DNA of 64,000 bases. It comes from Streptomyces sp. SolWspMP-5a-2. GTDB taxonomy: Bacteria > Actinomycetota > Actinomycetes > Streptomycetales > Streptomycetaceae. The notes beneath the pieces are model-generated. The model had not been told where the DNA came from. It saw only the letters and a list, made by a program, of their open reading frames with translations, and did not search any database. Shown here piece by piece: positions 44,021 through 62,781 of this stretch. Position numbers and translations under genes: made by a program. How positions within the stretch are numbered: the stretch's first letter is position 1; every line of letters begins with the position of its first letter. The stretch spans positions 1-64,000 of the forward strand of contig NZ_FMCI01000168.1 of the NCBI RefSeq assembly GCF_900091845.1, given 5' to 3'.

Positions 44021-45504
44021 TGTGGCTGACCCAGCTGCTCGAACGCAACCGCCAGTGCTTCCCGGAGCGGACCGCGCTGGTCGACGAGGAACGCAGCGTC
44101 ACCTGGGCCGAGTTCCATGACCGTACGGCCGAACTCGCGCGCGGTCTGGCGGAGTCGGGGATCGAGCACGGTGACCGGGTCGCCGTGCTGTCCAAGGACC
44201 GGATCGAGGTCCTGGAGAGCTACTTCGCGCTCGCCCGGCTCGGCGCGCTGTTCGTGCCCCTGAACCACAGCCTGACGGTTCCCGAGGTGGCCGGGATCGT
44301 CGAGCGGGTCGGCGCGGTCGCCGTCATCGGCGAGTCGGAGCTGCTCGACCGGCACACGACGCTCCCGGCGTCGGTGCGCATCCGACTGGCCCTCGACAAG
44401 CCCGGGTTCGAGGCGCTCGGCACGGTCGCGGCCGAGCGGGAGCTGCCCGCCGTGGCCGACACCGACCCGATCGCCGTGCTGCACACCTCGGCCACCACGG
44501 GGCAGGCCAAGGGCGTCACCGTCGACTCCGGCTCGTTCCGGGCCATCGCGCTCGGCTGGCTGGTCATGGCCCGCCCCACCGACGACATCGTCATGGTCAA
44601 CTGCTGCCCGCTGTACCACGGCAGCATGGTCGTCTCCCTGACCTACCTGGCCGCCGGTGCCACGGTGGTGCTGACGCCGGGGTTCACCCCGCAGCGGGCC
44701 CTCGCCGCGGTGGAGGAGCACAGCGCCACGCACATGTGGCTGGTCCCGCAGATGCTGCGGTTCATGCTCCAGGCGAAGAGCTCGCACAGGACGGACCTGT
44801 CCTCGCTGCGGGAGATCCTCTACGGTGCCGCCCCGATGCCCCTCGACGTGTACGCGGAGGCGGTGGAGCGGCTCGGCTGCGGCTTCCGCCAGGTCTACGG
44901 CATGACGGAGGTCGGTGGTCCGTTCGTCACCCTCGGCCCCGACGAGCACCCCCTGCCCGGCGACGTCACCGCGCGCATCCCCTGCGGACGCGTGGTGCCC
45001 GGCATGTCCGCCCGCGCGGTGGACGGGGCCGGACGGGAACTGCCGCGCGGGGAGATCGGCGAGATGGTCGTGCGCGGGCCCGGCCTCATGCAGGGGTACT
45101 GGAACGATCCGGCGGCCACCGAGGAGATCCGCCTCGACGGCTGGGTCAGGACCGGTGACCTCGGCTTCATGGACGAGGAGGGCCGCATCCACCTCGTGGA
45201 CCGCAGCAAGGACCTCATCATCCGGGCCGGGCAGAACGTCTACCCCTCGGAGATCGAACGCGCCCTGATGGCCCATCCGGCCGTCCGTGACGCCGCGGTC
45301 GTCGGTATGCCCGACGCGGACTACGGCGAGGTGCCGCTGGCGTACGTCGTGCTGGAGAGCGGGACCGAGGCCGGGGCGCCCGAACTGCTGCGCCACACCT
45401 CGACGTTGCTCGCGCCCTACAAGCGGCCGCGGCGCATCGAGTTCATCGAGCAGGTGCCGCGCAACCCCGCCGGGAAGATCATCAAGAAGCTGCTGCGGGC
45501 CTGA
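44020..45504 (+). CDS. antF: Anthranilate-AMP ligase (AntF)
   Basis: A 494-aa ANL-superfamily ligase. P-loop A3 motif HTSATTGQAKG, A5 YGMTEVGG, A7/A8 TGDLGFMDEEG and DRSKDLIIRAGQNV, and the catalytic Lys in NPAGKIIKK are visible. It activates anthranilate and transfers it to AntG. ATG overlaps the antG stop; a GTG one codon earlier is possible. Confidence 0.94.
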   Translation: MWLTQLLERNRQCFPERTALVDEERSVTWAEFHDRTAELARGLAESGIEHGDRVAVLSKDRIEVLESYFALARLGALFVPLNHSLTVPEVAGIVERVGAVAVIGESELLDRHTTLPASVRIRLALDKPGFEALGTVAAERELPAVADTDPIAVLHTSATTGQAKGVTVDSGSFRAIALGWLVMARPTDDIVMVNCCPLYHGSMVVSLTYLAAGATVVLTPGFTPQRALAAVEEHSATHMWLVPQMLRFMLQAKSSHRTDLSSLREILYGAAPMPLDVYAEAVERLGCGFRQVYGMTEVGGPFVTLGPDEHPLPGDVTARIPCGRVVPGMSARAVDGAGRELPRGEIGEMVVRGPGLMQGYWNDPAATEEIRLDGWVRTGDLGFMDEEGRIHLVDRSKDLIIRAGQNVYPSEIERALMAHPAVRDAAVVGMPDADYGEVPLAYVVLESGTEAGAPELLRHTSTLLAPYKRPRRIEFIEQVPRNPAGKIIKKLLRA

Positions 45505-45508
45505 GGCC

Positions 45509-46207
45509 GTGGCCGCGTACACGGGTCCGGGTGGGCCGTCGCCGTCGACGGCCCACCCGGACCCGTGTACGCGGCCCCAGCTCCTCGCGCGGCTCGACCG
45601 GCTGCGGCCCCTGTGCGCCGCTGCCGGGCTCGGTCTCGGTGTCGCCCTCACCGCGGACCCGCTGGCGGTCCCCGCGGGACCCGCCGAGGAGACGGCCGCG
45701 GCGGAGATGCCGGCGCACCGGCGCCGCGAGTTCCTGGCGGGCCGGCTGGCCGCCCGGCGTGCGCTGCGCGCGGTGGGGCTCGACTGCGGCGAGATTCCGC
45801 GGGCGGGCCGCCTGCCGCTGTTCCCGCCCGGGAGGGCGGCGTCGATCTCGCACAGCGCGGGCGTCGCGGTCGCCGTGGCCCGCGCGCCGGGCCGGGGCAC
45901 CCCGCTCGGCTGCGACCTGGAGCTGCGTCCGCTGCCCGACGGCGCGGCGCGGCTGGTGCTCCGCGCGGACGAGGGGGAGCTGCTGCGGGGCGGCGGGTGG
46001 CCGGTGACGGCGCTGTTCTCGGCCAAGGAGGCCGCGTGGAAGGCGCTGTCCGGCTCCGGCGGGACGGGGGCGAGGAGCCTGCGTGACCTGCGGGCCGAGT
46101 CGTGCGGCGACGCCCTGCGCGTCGCGCTGCGCACGGCCCCGCACCGTGCCGTGCGGGTGTGCGTGATCCCGGTCGGGCCGGGCGTCTTCAGCTGCGTGCT
46201 GGAGTGA
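45509..46207 (+). CDS. antQ: Phosphopantetheinyl transferase (AntQ)
   Basis: A Sfp/EntD-type PPTase. Mg-binding GCDLELRPLP and catalytic FSAKEAAWKAL are present, with HRRREFLAGRLAARRAL upstream. It converts apo-carrier domains (AntG, AntC, AntD) to holo form. The start is uncertain. The GTG at 45509 (232 aa) begins just before a perfect 31-bp hairpin, so the first ~23 codons would lie in it. The next in-frame ATG at 45707 gives 166 aa and cuts into conserved sequence. Its presence with antP defines the long-form cluster. Confidence 0.88.
   Translation: MAAYTGPGGPSPSTAHPDPCTRPQLLARLDRLRPLCAAAGLGLGVALTADPLAVPAGPAEETAAAEMPAHRRREFLAGRLAARRALRAVGLDCGEIPRAGRLPLFPPGRAASISHSAGVAVAVARAPGRGTPLGCDLELRPLPDGAARLVLRADEGELLRGGGWPVTALFSAKEAAWKALSGSGGTGARSLRDLRAESCGDALRVALRTAPHRAVRVCVIPVGPGVFSCVLE
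45511..45576. terminator. Perfect 31-bp inverted repeat at the antF-antQ junction
   Basis: Arms 45511-45541 and 45546-45576 are exactly complementary over 31 bp around a 4-base loop (CCGT), starting 6 nt after the antF stop. It would act as a strong terminator or attenuator, yet it lies within the only long 5' extension of antQ. Confidence 0.88.
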
Positions 46208-46240
46208 TCGCGGCCGCCACCCGGCGCCGCGGGGGTGGCC

Positions 46241-46302
46241 GGAGGGGGCGCGGCTGACGCCCCCTCCCGCCGGTCACCGTGCGGGTGCGGACGGCGCACC
46301 CG
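46241..46302. terminator. Paired hairpins between convergent antQ and antE
   Basis: Stem 46241-46250/46258-46267 (10 bp perfect) is followed by stem 46282-46289/46295-46302 (8 bp perfect). Together they fill the 101-bp convergent gap and likely terminate both operons. Confidence 0.75.
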
Positions 46303-46308
46303 TGCCGG

Positions 46309-47535
46309 TCACCGCGCCCCGACCAGCACCGCCATGTTCCCCGCCGGATGCCGGTTCTCGTGGATGAGCTGGTGGGCCAGGCCGATCTCGTCGAAGGCGA
46401 ACGTGCGGGACAGGCACGGGTCGACGACGCCCTGGTCGATGAGGCGGGTGATCTCGCGGGCCTCGCGGGCGCTCGCGACGTGGGAGCCCTGCAGGCGCTT
46501 CTGCCGCATCCACAGGAAGCGCAGGTCCACGTCGCCGTTGTAGCCGGTGGTGCCGCCGCAGATGACGACCATGCCCCCGTTGTCGCACATGTACATGGAC
46601 GTGGGGACGGTGTCGGCGCCCGAGTGTTCGAGGACGATGCGCGGGGCCCGGCGCTCGCCGAGCACCTCCCAGAAGCGTCGCCCGAACGCGCGCGCCCCCT
46701 TCAGCCAGCGGCCCATCGCCTCCTCGTCGGAGGTGTCGGGGAGGCGGCCCCAGTGGTCGAACTCGCGTCGGTCGATCCAGCCCTTGGCGCCGAGCCGCAC
46801 GCAGTACTCGCCGCGCTCCTCGCTGGAGACGACCGCGACCGGGATGCCGCCGACGTGCTTCACGAGCTGGATGGCGATGCAGCCGAGGCCGCCCGCGCCG
46901 CCCCAGATCAGCACGGGGTCGCCGGGCCTGACCGTGTGCGGGTCCCAGCCGAAGAGCTGCCGGTAGGCGGTCGCTGCGGTGGCCATGTAGCAGGCGGACG
47001 CGGCCCAGGACAGGGCCTTCGGCTTGGGGTGCAGCATGTAGTCGTCGACGACCGCGAACTGCGCGAAGGAGCCGAAGTTCTCCTCGTACCCCCACACACG
47101 CTGCGAGGTGGAGAACGCGGGGTCGGCGCCGAGGCGGATGTCCTCGGCGGCCTCGTCCCAGCGGCTGGCGAGGACGACGACCTCGTCGCCGAGGCGCACG
47201 CTCCGGACGTCCTCGCCGACGGCCCACACCACGCCCGACAGGTCGGAGCCGCCGATGTGGAAGTCCTCGGTGGCCCCCGCCTTCTGGCGTGCGGCGATGA
47301 CGTCGAGCGGTTCGCCGAGCGCCGCCCACACGTTGTTGTAGTTGACGCCGGCCGCCATCACCTTGACGAGCACCTGTCCGCGGCCGACGTGCGGGACGTC
47401 GACGACCTCGGTGCGGAAGGCGTCGACGGGCTGCCCGTAGCGCTCCTGGCGGATGAGGGAGGCGTACATCTGCTTGGGCGCGGTGCCGAGCGGCGGGGCG
47501 TCGCCGAGTTCGTACAGGTTCTGGGTCGCGTGCAC
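46309..47535 (-). CDS. antE: Crotonyl-CoA carboxylase/reductase (AntE)
   Basis: A 408-aa MDR-family reductive carboxylase. NADPH loop GGAGGLGCIAIQLVKH and the CCR-type ICGGTTGYN, SSQRVWGYEENFGSF-like (FSTSQRVWGYEENFGSF) and HENRHPAGNMAVLV segments identify it. It makes varied alkylmalonyl-CoAs from 2-enoyl-CoAs, the source of the C7 alkyl diversity of antimycins. GTG start. It follows antD by 53 bp. Confidence 0.94.
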   Translation of the reverse strand: MHATQNLYELGDAPPLGTAPKQMYASLIRQERYGQPVDAFRTEVVDVPHVGRGQVLVKVMAAGVNYNNVWAALGEPLDVIAARQKAGATEDFHIGGSDLSGVVWAVGEDVRSVRLGDEVVVLASRWDEAAEDIRLGADPAFSTSQRVWGYEENFGSFAQFAVVDDYMLHPKPKALSWAASACYMATAATAYRQLFGWDPHTVRPGDPVLIWGGAGGLGCIAIQLVKHVGGIPVAVVSSEERGEYCVRLGAKGWIDRREFDHWGRLPDTSDEEAMGRWLKGARAFGRRFWEVLGERRAPRIVLEHSGADTVPTSMYMCDNGGMVVICGGTTGYNGDVDLRFLWMRQKRLQGSHVASAREAREITRLIDQGVVDPCLSRTFAFDEIGLAHQLIHENRHPAGNMAVLVGAR

Positions 47536-47588
47536 AGGAGGCCCTTCGTGACGGGTGCGGGTGGCGGGGGGGGGAGGAAGCGGGGGGG

Positions 47589-50500
47589 TCAGGCGGTGCC
47601 GTCCGGCCGCAGCGCCTTGGCGACGGCGGCGCCGATCCGGGCGATGGGGTCGGGCTCGGTCATCTCGTAGTGGCCGCAGGGCACCCGGTGGTCGTGGAGG
47701 GCGCCGTCGACGTGGGGGCGCCAGGCGTCGGCCTTGCCCGGCATGACCGCGAGGTCCCCGGCCCCGTCCGTCTCCTCCTCAGCGCTGAAGAACAGCACGT
47801 CCCCCCGGTAGACGCCCGGGGCGAACTGCGGAGCGAGGCGCAGGTTGTTGCGCATGACCTCGGCGATGGCGGCGGCCTCGGCGCGGGTCACGGGGGAGGT
47901 CGCCCGGTCGGCCGTGACCGCCGCGTCGATGCGGTCGAGTACGGCGTCGACGTCGCGCGGGTCCGCGCCCTGCCCGGCGGGCAGCCCCGCCACCCTCGTC
48001 AGGAGGGCCGCCACCTGCCGTTCCGCGGCGTCCGGGTCGTGGGCGGTGCCGTGCGGCTGGGGCGCGTCGAGCATCGCGAGCAGCTCCACCCGCTCCCCCT
48101 GCTCCTGCAGCGCGCAGGCCATCGCGTGGGCGACGAAACCGCCGTAGGACCAGCCGAGCAGCCGGTACGGGCCCGCCGGCTGCACCTCCCGGACGAGGCC
48201 GACGTAGTGGGCGACCATGGCCGCGGCGTCCGGCGCCGGTGGGCGGGTGCCGTCGAGCCCGGCGGCCTGGATGCCGTACACGGGCTGCTCGCCGCCCAGG
48301 TGCGGCAGCAGTCCCGTGTAGCGCCAGGAGACGCCCGCGCCGGGGTGGACGCAGAACAGCGGCGCGGCGCTTCCCTCCGGGCGCAGCGGCAGGAGCGGAC
48401 CCAGCGCGGCCGACCCGGGGGGCGCGGAGTCGGCGCCGGTGTCCTCTGCGGTCGCGAGGACACCGGCCACCGTGGGCGCGGCGAGCAGGGTCGCGGCGGG
48501 CACGTCGAGGACCCCGGCACTGCGGAGCCGTCCGGCGAGGAGGACGGCGCGCATCGAGTCGCCGCCGAGGTCGAAGAAGTTGTCGTTGACGCCGATCCCG
48601 CCGATGCCGAGGGTCTCCTCCCAGAGCCGGGTCACGGCTTCCTCGCGGTCGGTGCGCGGCGGCACGTGTCCGGTCGTCAGGCGGGGGCGCGGTGCCAGAC
48701 CCGTGCCCGGCGCCGCCGCGGCGGAGCTGTCCGCGGCGTCGGGATCCGTCCGGGCGCCGGGGGCGTCGATCCAGTGGCGGTGCCGTTCGAAGGCGTACGG
48801 GGGCAGGGGGACGCGCCCGGGGGTGCCCGGGACCGGGGGCAGCGCGCTCTCCACGCCCGCGCTCCACAGGCGGCCGAGCGCCTCCGTGAGGACGAAGTCG
48901 TCCGGGGCGTCGGCCTTGGCGTGGCGCATCGTCGTCACCGTGACCGGGGTGTGCTCGGCGAGCTGGGCGGCGGCGAGCTTGGTCATGGTGTCGCCGGGGC
49001 CGATCTCCACGAGGACCGGGGCCATGCGCTCCCACAGGGACGTGACGCCGTCGGTGAAGCGGACGGTGCGGCGCGTGTGGTCGAGCCAGTGCTCGACCGA
49101 GGTGGCCTGTGCGTCGGTGACCCAGGTGCCGGTGACGTTGGTGACGTACGGGATGCGCGGCGGGCGCAGGGTGAGGGTGCGCAGGTGGCTCTCGAACGTG
49201 CCGAGGACCGGGTCCAGGACGTGGGAGTGGGCCGCGGCGGGGATGCGCAGCCGCCGGAACGGGAGGTCCCTGCGCGCCAGTTCGGCCTCGAAGCGGGCGA
49301 CCGCGTCGGCGTGCCCGGCGACGGTGCAGGCGGCGGGCCCGTTGACCGCGGCGAGGGACAGGTCGTCGTCGAGGAGCGGCAGCAGTTCCTCGGCGGGTGC
49401 CGCGACGCCGACCGTCGCCCCGCCCGCCGAGGCGATGAGCCGGACCCGCTCGGTGACCAGGGGCAGCATGGCGTCGAGGTCCATGACCCCGGCGAGGCAG
49501 GCGGCGGTGTACTCGCCGAGGGAGTGCCCGATGAGCGCGTCCGGGCGGACCCCGGCCTCCATGAGGGTGCGGGCGAGCGCGTACTCGGTCGCCACTAGGC
49601 CCGCGAACAGGGCGGTGCCGTCGGGCTCCGGGTCGTCGAACAGGGTGGTGCGCAGGTCGGCGTCGAGGACGGGCCGCAGGATGCGCGCGCACTCGTCGAC
49701 GATGTCGCGGTAGACGGCGTGGCCGCGGTACAGCTCCGCGCCCATGCCGGGGTACTGGGTGCCGCCGCCCGGCAGCAGGAAGGCCACCCGGGCGGGTTCA
49801 CCGGTCAGGGCGGGGGTGGCGGGCGCGGCGGTGCGCAGCGCGGCCAGCGCCTCGTCGCGGGAGGCCGCGGTCACGGTGAGGCGGTGGGGCAGCGCGGGCC
49901 GCTGTGTGCGCAGGGAGTGGGCGACGTCGTCCAGGCGCAGGCCGGGGTGGCGGTCGAGGTGGCGGGCGAGGGCGTCGGCCTGGCCCCGCAGCGCGCCCGT
50001 GGTCCGCGCCGACAGCGGGAGGACCAGTCGGTGGCCGTCCTCGGGGGCCCGGGGCGCGGCGGGCGCGGCGGGCGGTGCTTCCTCCAGGACGACGTGCGCG
50101 TTGGTGCCGCCGATGCCGAAGGCGCTGACGGCGGCCCTGCGCGGCTGGTCCCCGGCCGCCCAGTCCTCCAGGGCGGTGGGCACCCAGAACGGCCCGGCGG
50201 CGAAGTCGATCAGCGGGTTGGCCTCGTCGAAGTGCAGGTTCGGCGGTATCTGCCGGTGTTCCAGGGCCAGTACGGCCTTGATCAGCCCGGCGATGCCGGC
50301 GGCGGCCCCGAGGTGGCCGATGTTGGTCTTCACCGAGCCCAGGGCGCAGAACCCGGTGTCGTCCGTGCTCTGCCGGAACGCCTCGGTCAGCGCGGACACC
50401 TCGATGGGGTCGCCGAGTTTGGTGGCGGTGCCGTGCGCCTCGACGAGACCGATGCTGCCCGCGTCGACCATCGCCTGCGCCTGGGCGGCGAGGATCACCT

Positions 50501-51417
50501 CGGTCTGCCCGGCCGAACTGGGCGCGCTGAAGCCGACCTTGCGGCGTCCGTCGTTGTTGACGGCGCTGCCCCGGATGACGGCCCGGACGCGGTCGCCGTC
50601 GGCGAGGGCGTCCTCCAGGCGCTTGAGGACGACCGCCCCCACGCCGTCGCCCGAGGAGGTGCCGGCCGCGTCGGCGGCGAAGGCGCGGCAGTGGCCGTCG
50701 GGCGAGAAGGGGCCGTCGGGCACGTGCCGGTAGCCGAGCCGCGCCGAAGGGTTGAGGGAGACGGCGGCGGCGAGCGCTGTGTCGCACCGGTAGTCGAGGA
50801 GTTCCTGGCAGGCGGTGTGCACGGCGACGAGCGCGGTCGAGCAGGCCGTCTGGAGGGAGACGCTGGGCCCGGTGAGCCCCAGCTCGTAGGAGAGGCGGGT
50901 GGCGAGGGTGCCGAGGGAGTTCGCGGTGGCCGCGTGCACGAGCGCCACCGATCCGGGCTGCCCGGCGAAGCGCGGGTGGACGTGGCCCGGGTAGTAGCGG
51001 CTGTCGCCGCTGCCCGCGTACACGCCGACCGTGCCGACCGCCTCCGCGGCGCCGGGGCCGAGGCATCCGGCGTTCTCCAGTGCCTGGTAGGCCGTCTCCA
51101 GGAGCAGCCGCTGCTGCGGATCGACGACGGCGGCCTCGGCGGGGCTGTAGCCGAAGAACCCGGAGTCGAACCGGTCGATGCCCTCGACGACCGACGCCAT
51201 GCGGATCAGGGAGGGGTCGTCGAGGTCGGCCGGGTCGCCGCCCGCGGCGAGGAACTCCTCGTCCGTGACGGGCCGTACCGACTCGCGGCCCGCCGCCAGG
51301 TTGTCCCAGAAGGCGTCCAGGTCGTCGGCGCCGGGGAAGCGTCCCGCCATGCCGATGACGGCGATGGCGGGCGCCTCCTCGTCGTAGCCGTCCTGTCCCT
51401 CCTGCGGGACGGGGGTC

Positions 51418-51425
<8 letters not shown>
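47589..51425 (-). CDS. antD: Type I PKS module KS-AT-ACP-TE (AntD)
   Basis: A 1278-aa protein. KS (about 18-450): Cys195, His331, His371. AT (about 545-840): nucleophile Ser635 in GHSLGEY; the YASH/HAFH specificity site reads AAAH (730-733), a relaxed form consistent with broad alkylmalonyl use. ACP (about 920-995): Ser957 in DLGGDSMRA. TE (about 1015-1278): Ser1093 in GWSYGG and His1252. It extends the AntC intermediate by one alkylmalonate unit, and the TE releases it as the nine-membered dilactone. No KR is present, matching the separate AntM. 8-bp overlap with antC. Confidence 0.95.
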
Positions 51426-60228
<8,803 letters not shown>

Positions 60229-60701
60229 GGCACATCCCTCACGCGGCAAGCCGTGATCACACGGTTCGGGGAACATCCGGCCTGGTCGGAAGGGGATCGC
60301 CGGTCCGACCGTACCGGCCGGCGCACGGAGGGGGAGGGCCGCACGCCGAGGGCTCGAAGGTCCGGCTCATGCACTCCACCACCGGTTCTGACGGTTCATA
60401 ACGCTGATTCATCGGCCACGCCGCGGTCAAGCCGGACCCACCCGCAGGCAGCGACTTCAGTGAATTCCCTAAAGTGAGGCGCACCGGCGTGTGGGGATGC
60501 CTGTCGCCGGGCAGCCGTGTGGGAAATTACGCGATGCGCGAACCGAAAAATCCTGAGAGGTCGATGCGCCACTCGCTGCTAATGCACAGTCACCGTTCGA
60601 CTACCCAACCGGATCCCCGATTATGCGGTCGGCGCGGCGCATCCGACTTCCTATTCTTCTTTTTTGACCTTTTCCTCTAGAAAGCACGGACGCGGAAAAC
60701 G
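60229..60701. promoter_or_regulatory. antC/antB divergent promoter region
   Basis: A 473-bp gap between divergent antC and antB, with an AT-rich patch at 60645-60685. In other strains the antBA and antCDE promoters are activated by the PAS-LuxR regulator FscRI. Two partial matches to the PimM-type operator are at 60457-60472 and 60518-60533. No gene is seen. Confidence 0.7.
60457..60472. promoter_or_regulatory. PAS-LuxR (FscRI/PimM)-like operator
   Basis: TCAGTGAATTCCCTAA matches 12 of 16 positions of CTVGGGAWWTCCCBAG, the PimM-type site recalled from the literature. A weaker 10/16 match follows at 60518-60533. Both lie between divergent antC and antB, where FscRI control is known in S. albus. 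Confidence 0.5.
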
Positions 60702-62090
60702 ATGGACGAGATGATGACTGACGGGTCGGGCGGCCCGGAGCGTGCGCTGTGTCCCGCCGAGGCGCTGTACGTGGGCCAGCGGAGCAGAGCGGTGCTCTCC
60801 TGCGCCCTGCGCGGGAACATCGACACGCAGGCCCTGTCGGCCGCGTTCGACGCCATCACGGCCGCGCACCCGACGCTGCGCTCACGGATCGCGCCCGGCG
60901 GTCCGTCGGGGTACGTGCTGCGGCTGCTCACCGAGGAGGAGCGGCCCCGCCTGCTCACGCGCACCGGGGACCTCACGGACGCCTACGCGGCGGAGCTGAA
61001 CGCCCCGCTGCCGGTCGGCGGCCCGCTGACCCGCGCGGTGCTGGTCAGCGGACCGGAAGGGGACGACCACCTGTTCGTCCTGGTGGTGGACCACACGATC
61101 ACGGACGGACACAGCAGCATCACGCTGCACAACAGCATCTGGGACAGCTACCGGAACCTGGTGTCGGGGGGAGACCGGGCGGCGGACTCCACGCGGGAGG
61201 GCGAGGACACGGCGTGGCCCCGCCCCGTGAGCGAGTTGCTGCCGCACGCCGACGAGGCGGACACGGCCAAGTACCTCGAACAGCGCGTCGAGCGGGCGGC
61301 GGCCCGTCAGGTGAGCCTCGTCCCGTACGACGTACCGCGGCCGACGGCCGAACAGCCCGCTGCCGAAGGCCACATCGAGGCCCGCCGACTGGTGCTGAGC
61401 CTGGAGGAGACGGCCCTGCTCCGCCGGACGGCCCGCCGGGCGGGCGTCTCCGTGCACGGGCTGGTGAGCGCGGCGGTCGTGCGCGCGGCCGGCCTCCGCG
61501 TGCCCGGCGGCGACGACGCACCCCGCGTGTTGGGCTGCCTCTCCCCCGTGGACCTGCGGTCCCGGCTGACTCCGCCGCTGCCGGCCTCCGTCATGGTGGC
61601 CGCGGTGGCCACCCACCTGCAGACGGTGGAGATCTCCCCGGACACGGACGCGGACACGGACCCGCTGACGCTGGCGCGCACTCTGCACACCCGCCTCAAG
61701 GACGCGATCGACAACGGTGACCACGTGCAGGAGCTCCGGATCATGCCGGAGATCCCCCGTCACCCGACGCTCCAGCTGAGCACGGTGATCGTCACGAACA
61801 TGGGCGTGGTCCCCGGCCCCCGCCTCCCCGACGACCTGCGCGCGACCGATGTCCGCCTCGTCCCGGCCCGCGAGAACTACTTCCCGCAGGCGGGCCGCAG
61901 CCCCGTGATGGCGTGCGTGGTCTCGTTCGAGGGCCGCCTGGCGGTCGAGTTCCCCCACTTCACGTCCTGCTTCAGCGCCTCGTTCATGGGGGCGTTCCGC
62001 GACGACGTCAGGGACAACCTGCTCGCCTTCACGGCGGACGCGGAACCGGAGACCGCGGCCGTGCCGACGAGCGGGGCCGGAGCGAGCTGA
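60702..62090 (+). CDS. antB: C8 acyltransferase (AntB)
   Basis: A 462-aa condensation-fold acyltransferase (PapA-like). The HxxxDG motif is VDHTITDGHSS. It transfers acyl groups from acyl-CoAs to the C8 hydroxyl, causing the ester variety among antimycins. ATG at 60702. antA follows 91 bp after its stop, giving the antBA unit. Confidence 0.93.
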   Translation: MDEMMTDGSGGPERALCPAEALYVGQRSRAVLSCALRGNIDTQALSAAFDAITAAHPTLRSRIAPGGPSGYVLRLLTEEERPRLLTRTGDLTDAYAAELNAPLPVGGPLTRAVLVSGPEGDDHLFVLVVDHTITDGHSSITLHNSIWDSYRNLVSGGDRAADSTREGEDTAWPRPVSELLPHADEADTAKYLEQRVERAAARQVSLVPYDVPRPTAEQPAAEGHIEARRLVLSLEETALLRRTARRAGVSVHGLVSAAVVRAAGLRVPGGDDAPRVLGCLSPVDLRSRLTPPLPASVMVAAVATHLQTVEISPDTDADTDPLTLARTLHTRLKDAIDNGDHVQELRIMPEIPRHPTLQLSTVIVTNMGVVPGPRLPDDLRATDVRLVPARENYFPQAGRSPVMACVVSFEGRLAVEFPHFTSCFSASFMGAFRDDVRDNLLAFTADAEPETAAVPTSGAGAS

Positions 62091-62181
62091 CCCGCACCAG
62101 GCCGATCTGAAACCGCACCGGGCCGCATCCCGCTGCACCTCGCCACACCTGCCCCCGGCTTCCCTGAGGAGCTTCCGCGAA

Positions 62182-62700
62182 ATGAACACCGCCATCGACA
62201 GCCCCACTCTGCCGGCGCTCCTCAGGCGTGCCCAGGCGGGTGACGAGCGCGCCATGAACAGCCTGCTCGCCGACATCGCCCCGTACGTCGCCCGCATCTG
62301 CCGGTCCATCACCCACGACGACGGGGCCGACGCCGCGCAGGAAGCGCTCCTGGCCATCTACCGCGGCCTGGGATCGCTGCGCGAACCGGAGGCGTTCTAC
62401 GGCTGGGTGCGCTCGGTGACGGTGCGCGAGGCGGTACGCACCTCGAAGCGGCGCGGCGCGGAGACGGCGTGCACGCAGGTGGAGGTCGGCCGGACGACGA
62501 ACCCCCTGGACGCCGTCCACATCACCGACGTCCTGGGCCGCCTGTCCGCCCCGCACCGCCAGATCCTCACCCTGCGCGTGTACGGCCTGAACGAGGAGGA
62601 GATGGCCGAGACCCTGTCGCTCCCGGTCGGCACGGTCCGCTCCCGCCTGCACCGGGCCCGGCGCCGCTTCCAGGAGGCGTGGCAGCCCTCGGCGGCGTGA
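62182..62700 (+). CDS. antA: Orphan ECF sigma factor (AntA)
   Basis: A 172-aa ECF sigma factor. Region 2 (about 30-95; ALLAIYRGLGSLREPEAFYGWVRSV) and region 4 (about 115-165; LSLPVGTVRSRLHRARRRF) are complete. No anti-sigma gene is adjacent, as known for this cluster-situated factor, which drives antGF and antHIJKLMNOP. The protein ends in Ala-Ala, matching the ClpXP degron reported to govern its turnover. Upstream TGAGGAGC ribosome site. Confidence 0.95.
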   Translation: MNTAIDSPTLPALLRRAQAGDERAMNSLLADIAPYVARICRSITHDDGADAAQEALLAIYRGLGSLREPEAFYGWVRSVTVREAVRTSKRRGAETACTQVEVGRTTNPLDAVHITDVLGRLSAPHRQILTLRVYGLNEEEMAETLSLPVGTVRSRLHRARRRFQEAWQPSAA

Positions 62701-62781
62701 CGAGGCGGCGCGGGACGCCCCGGCTGCTCCGTGCGCGGGCCCCCGGCCGCCCGTGAGCGAGGGGCCGGTGCCGCGTCCCCG

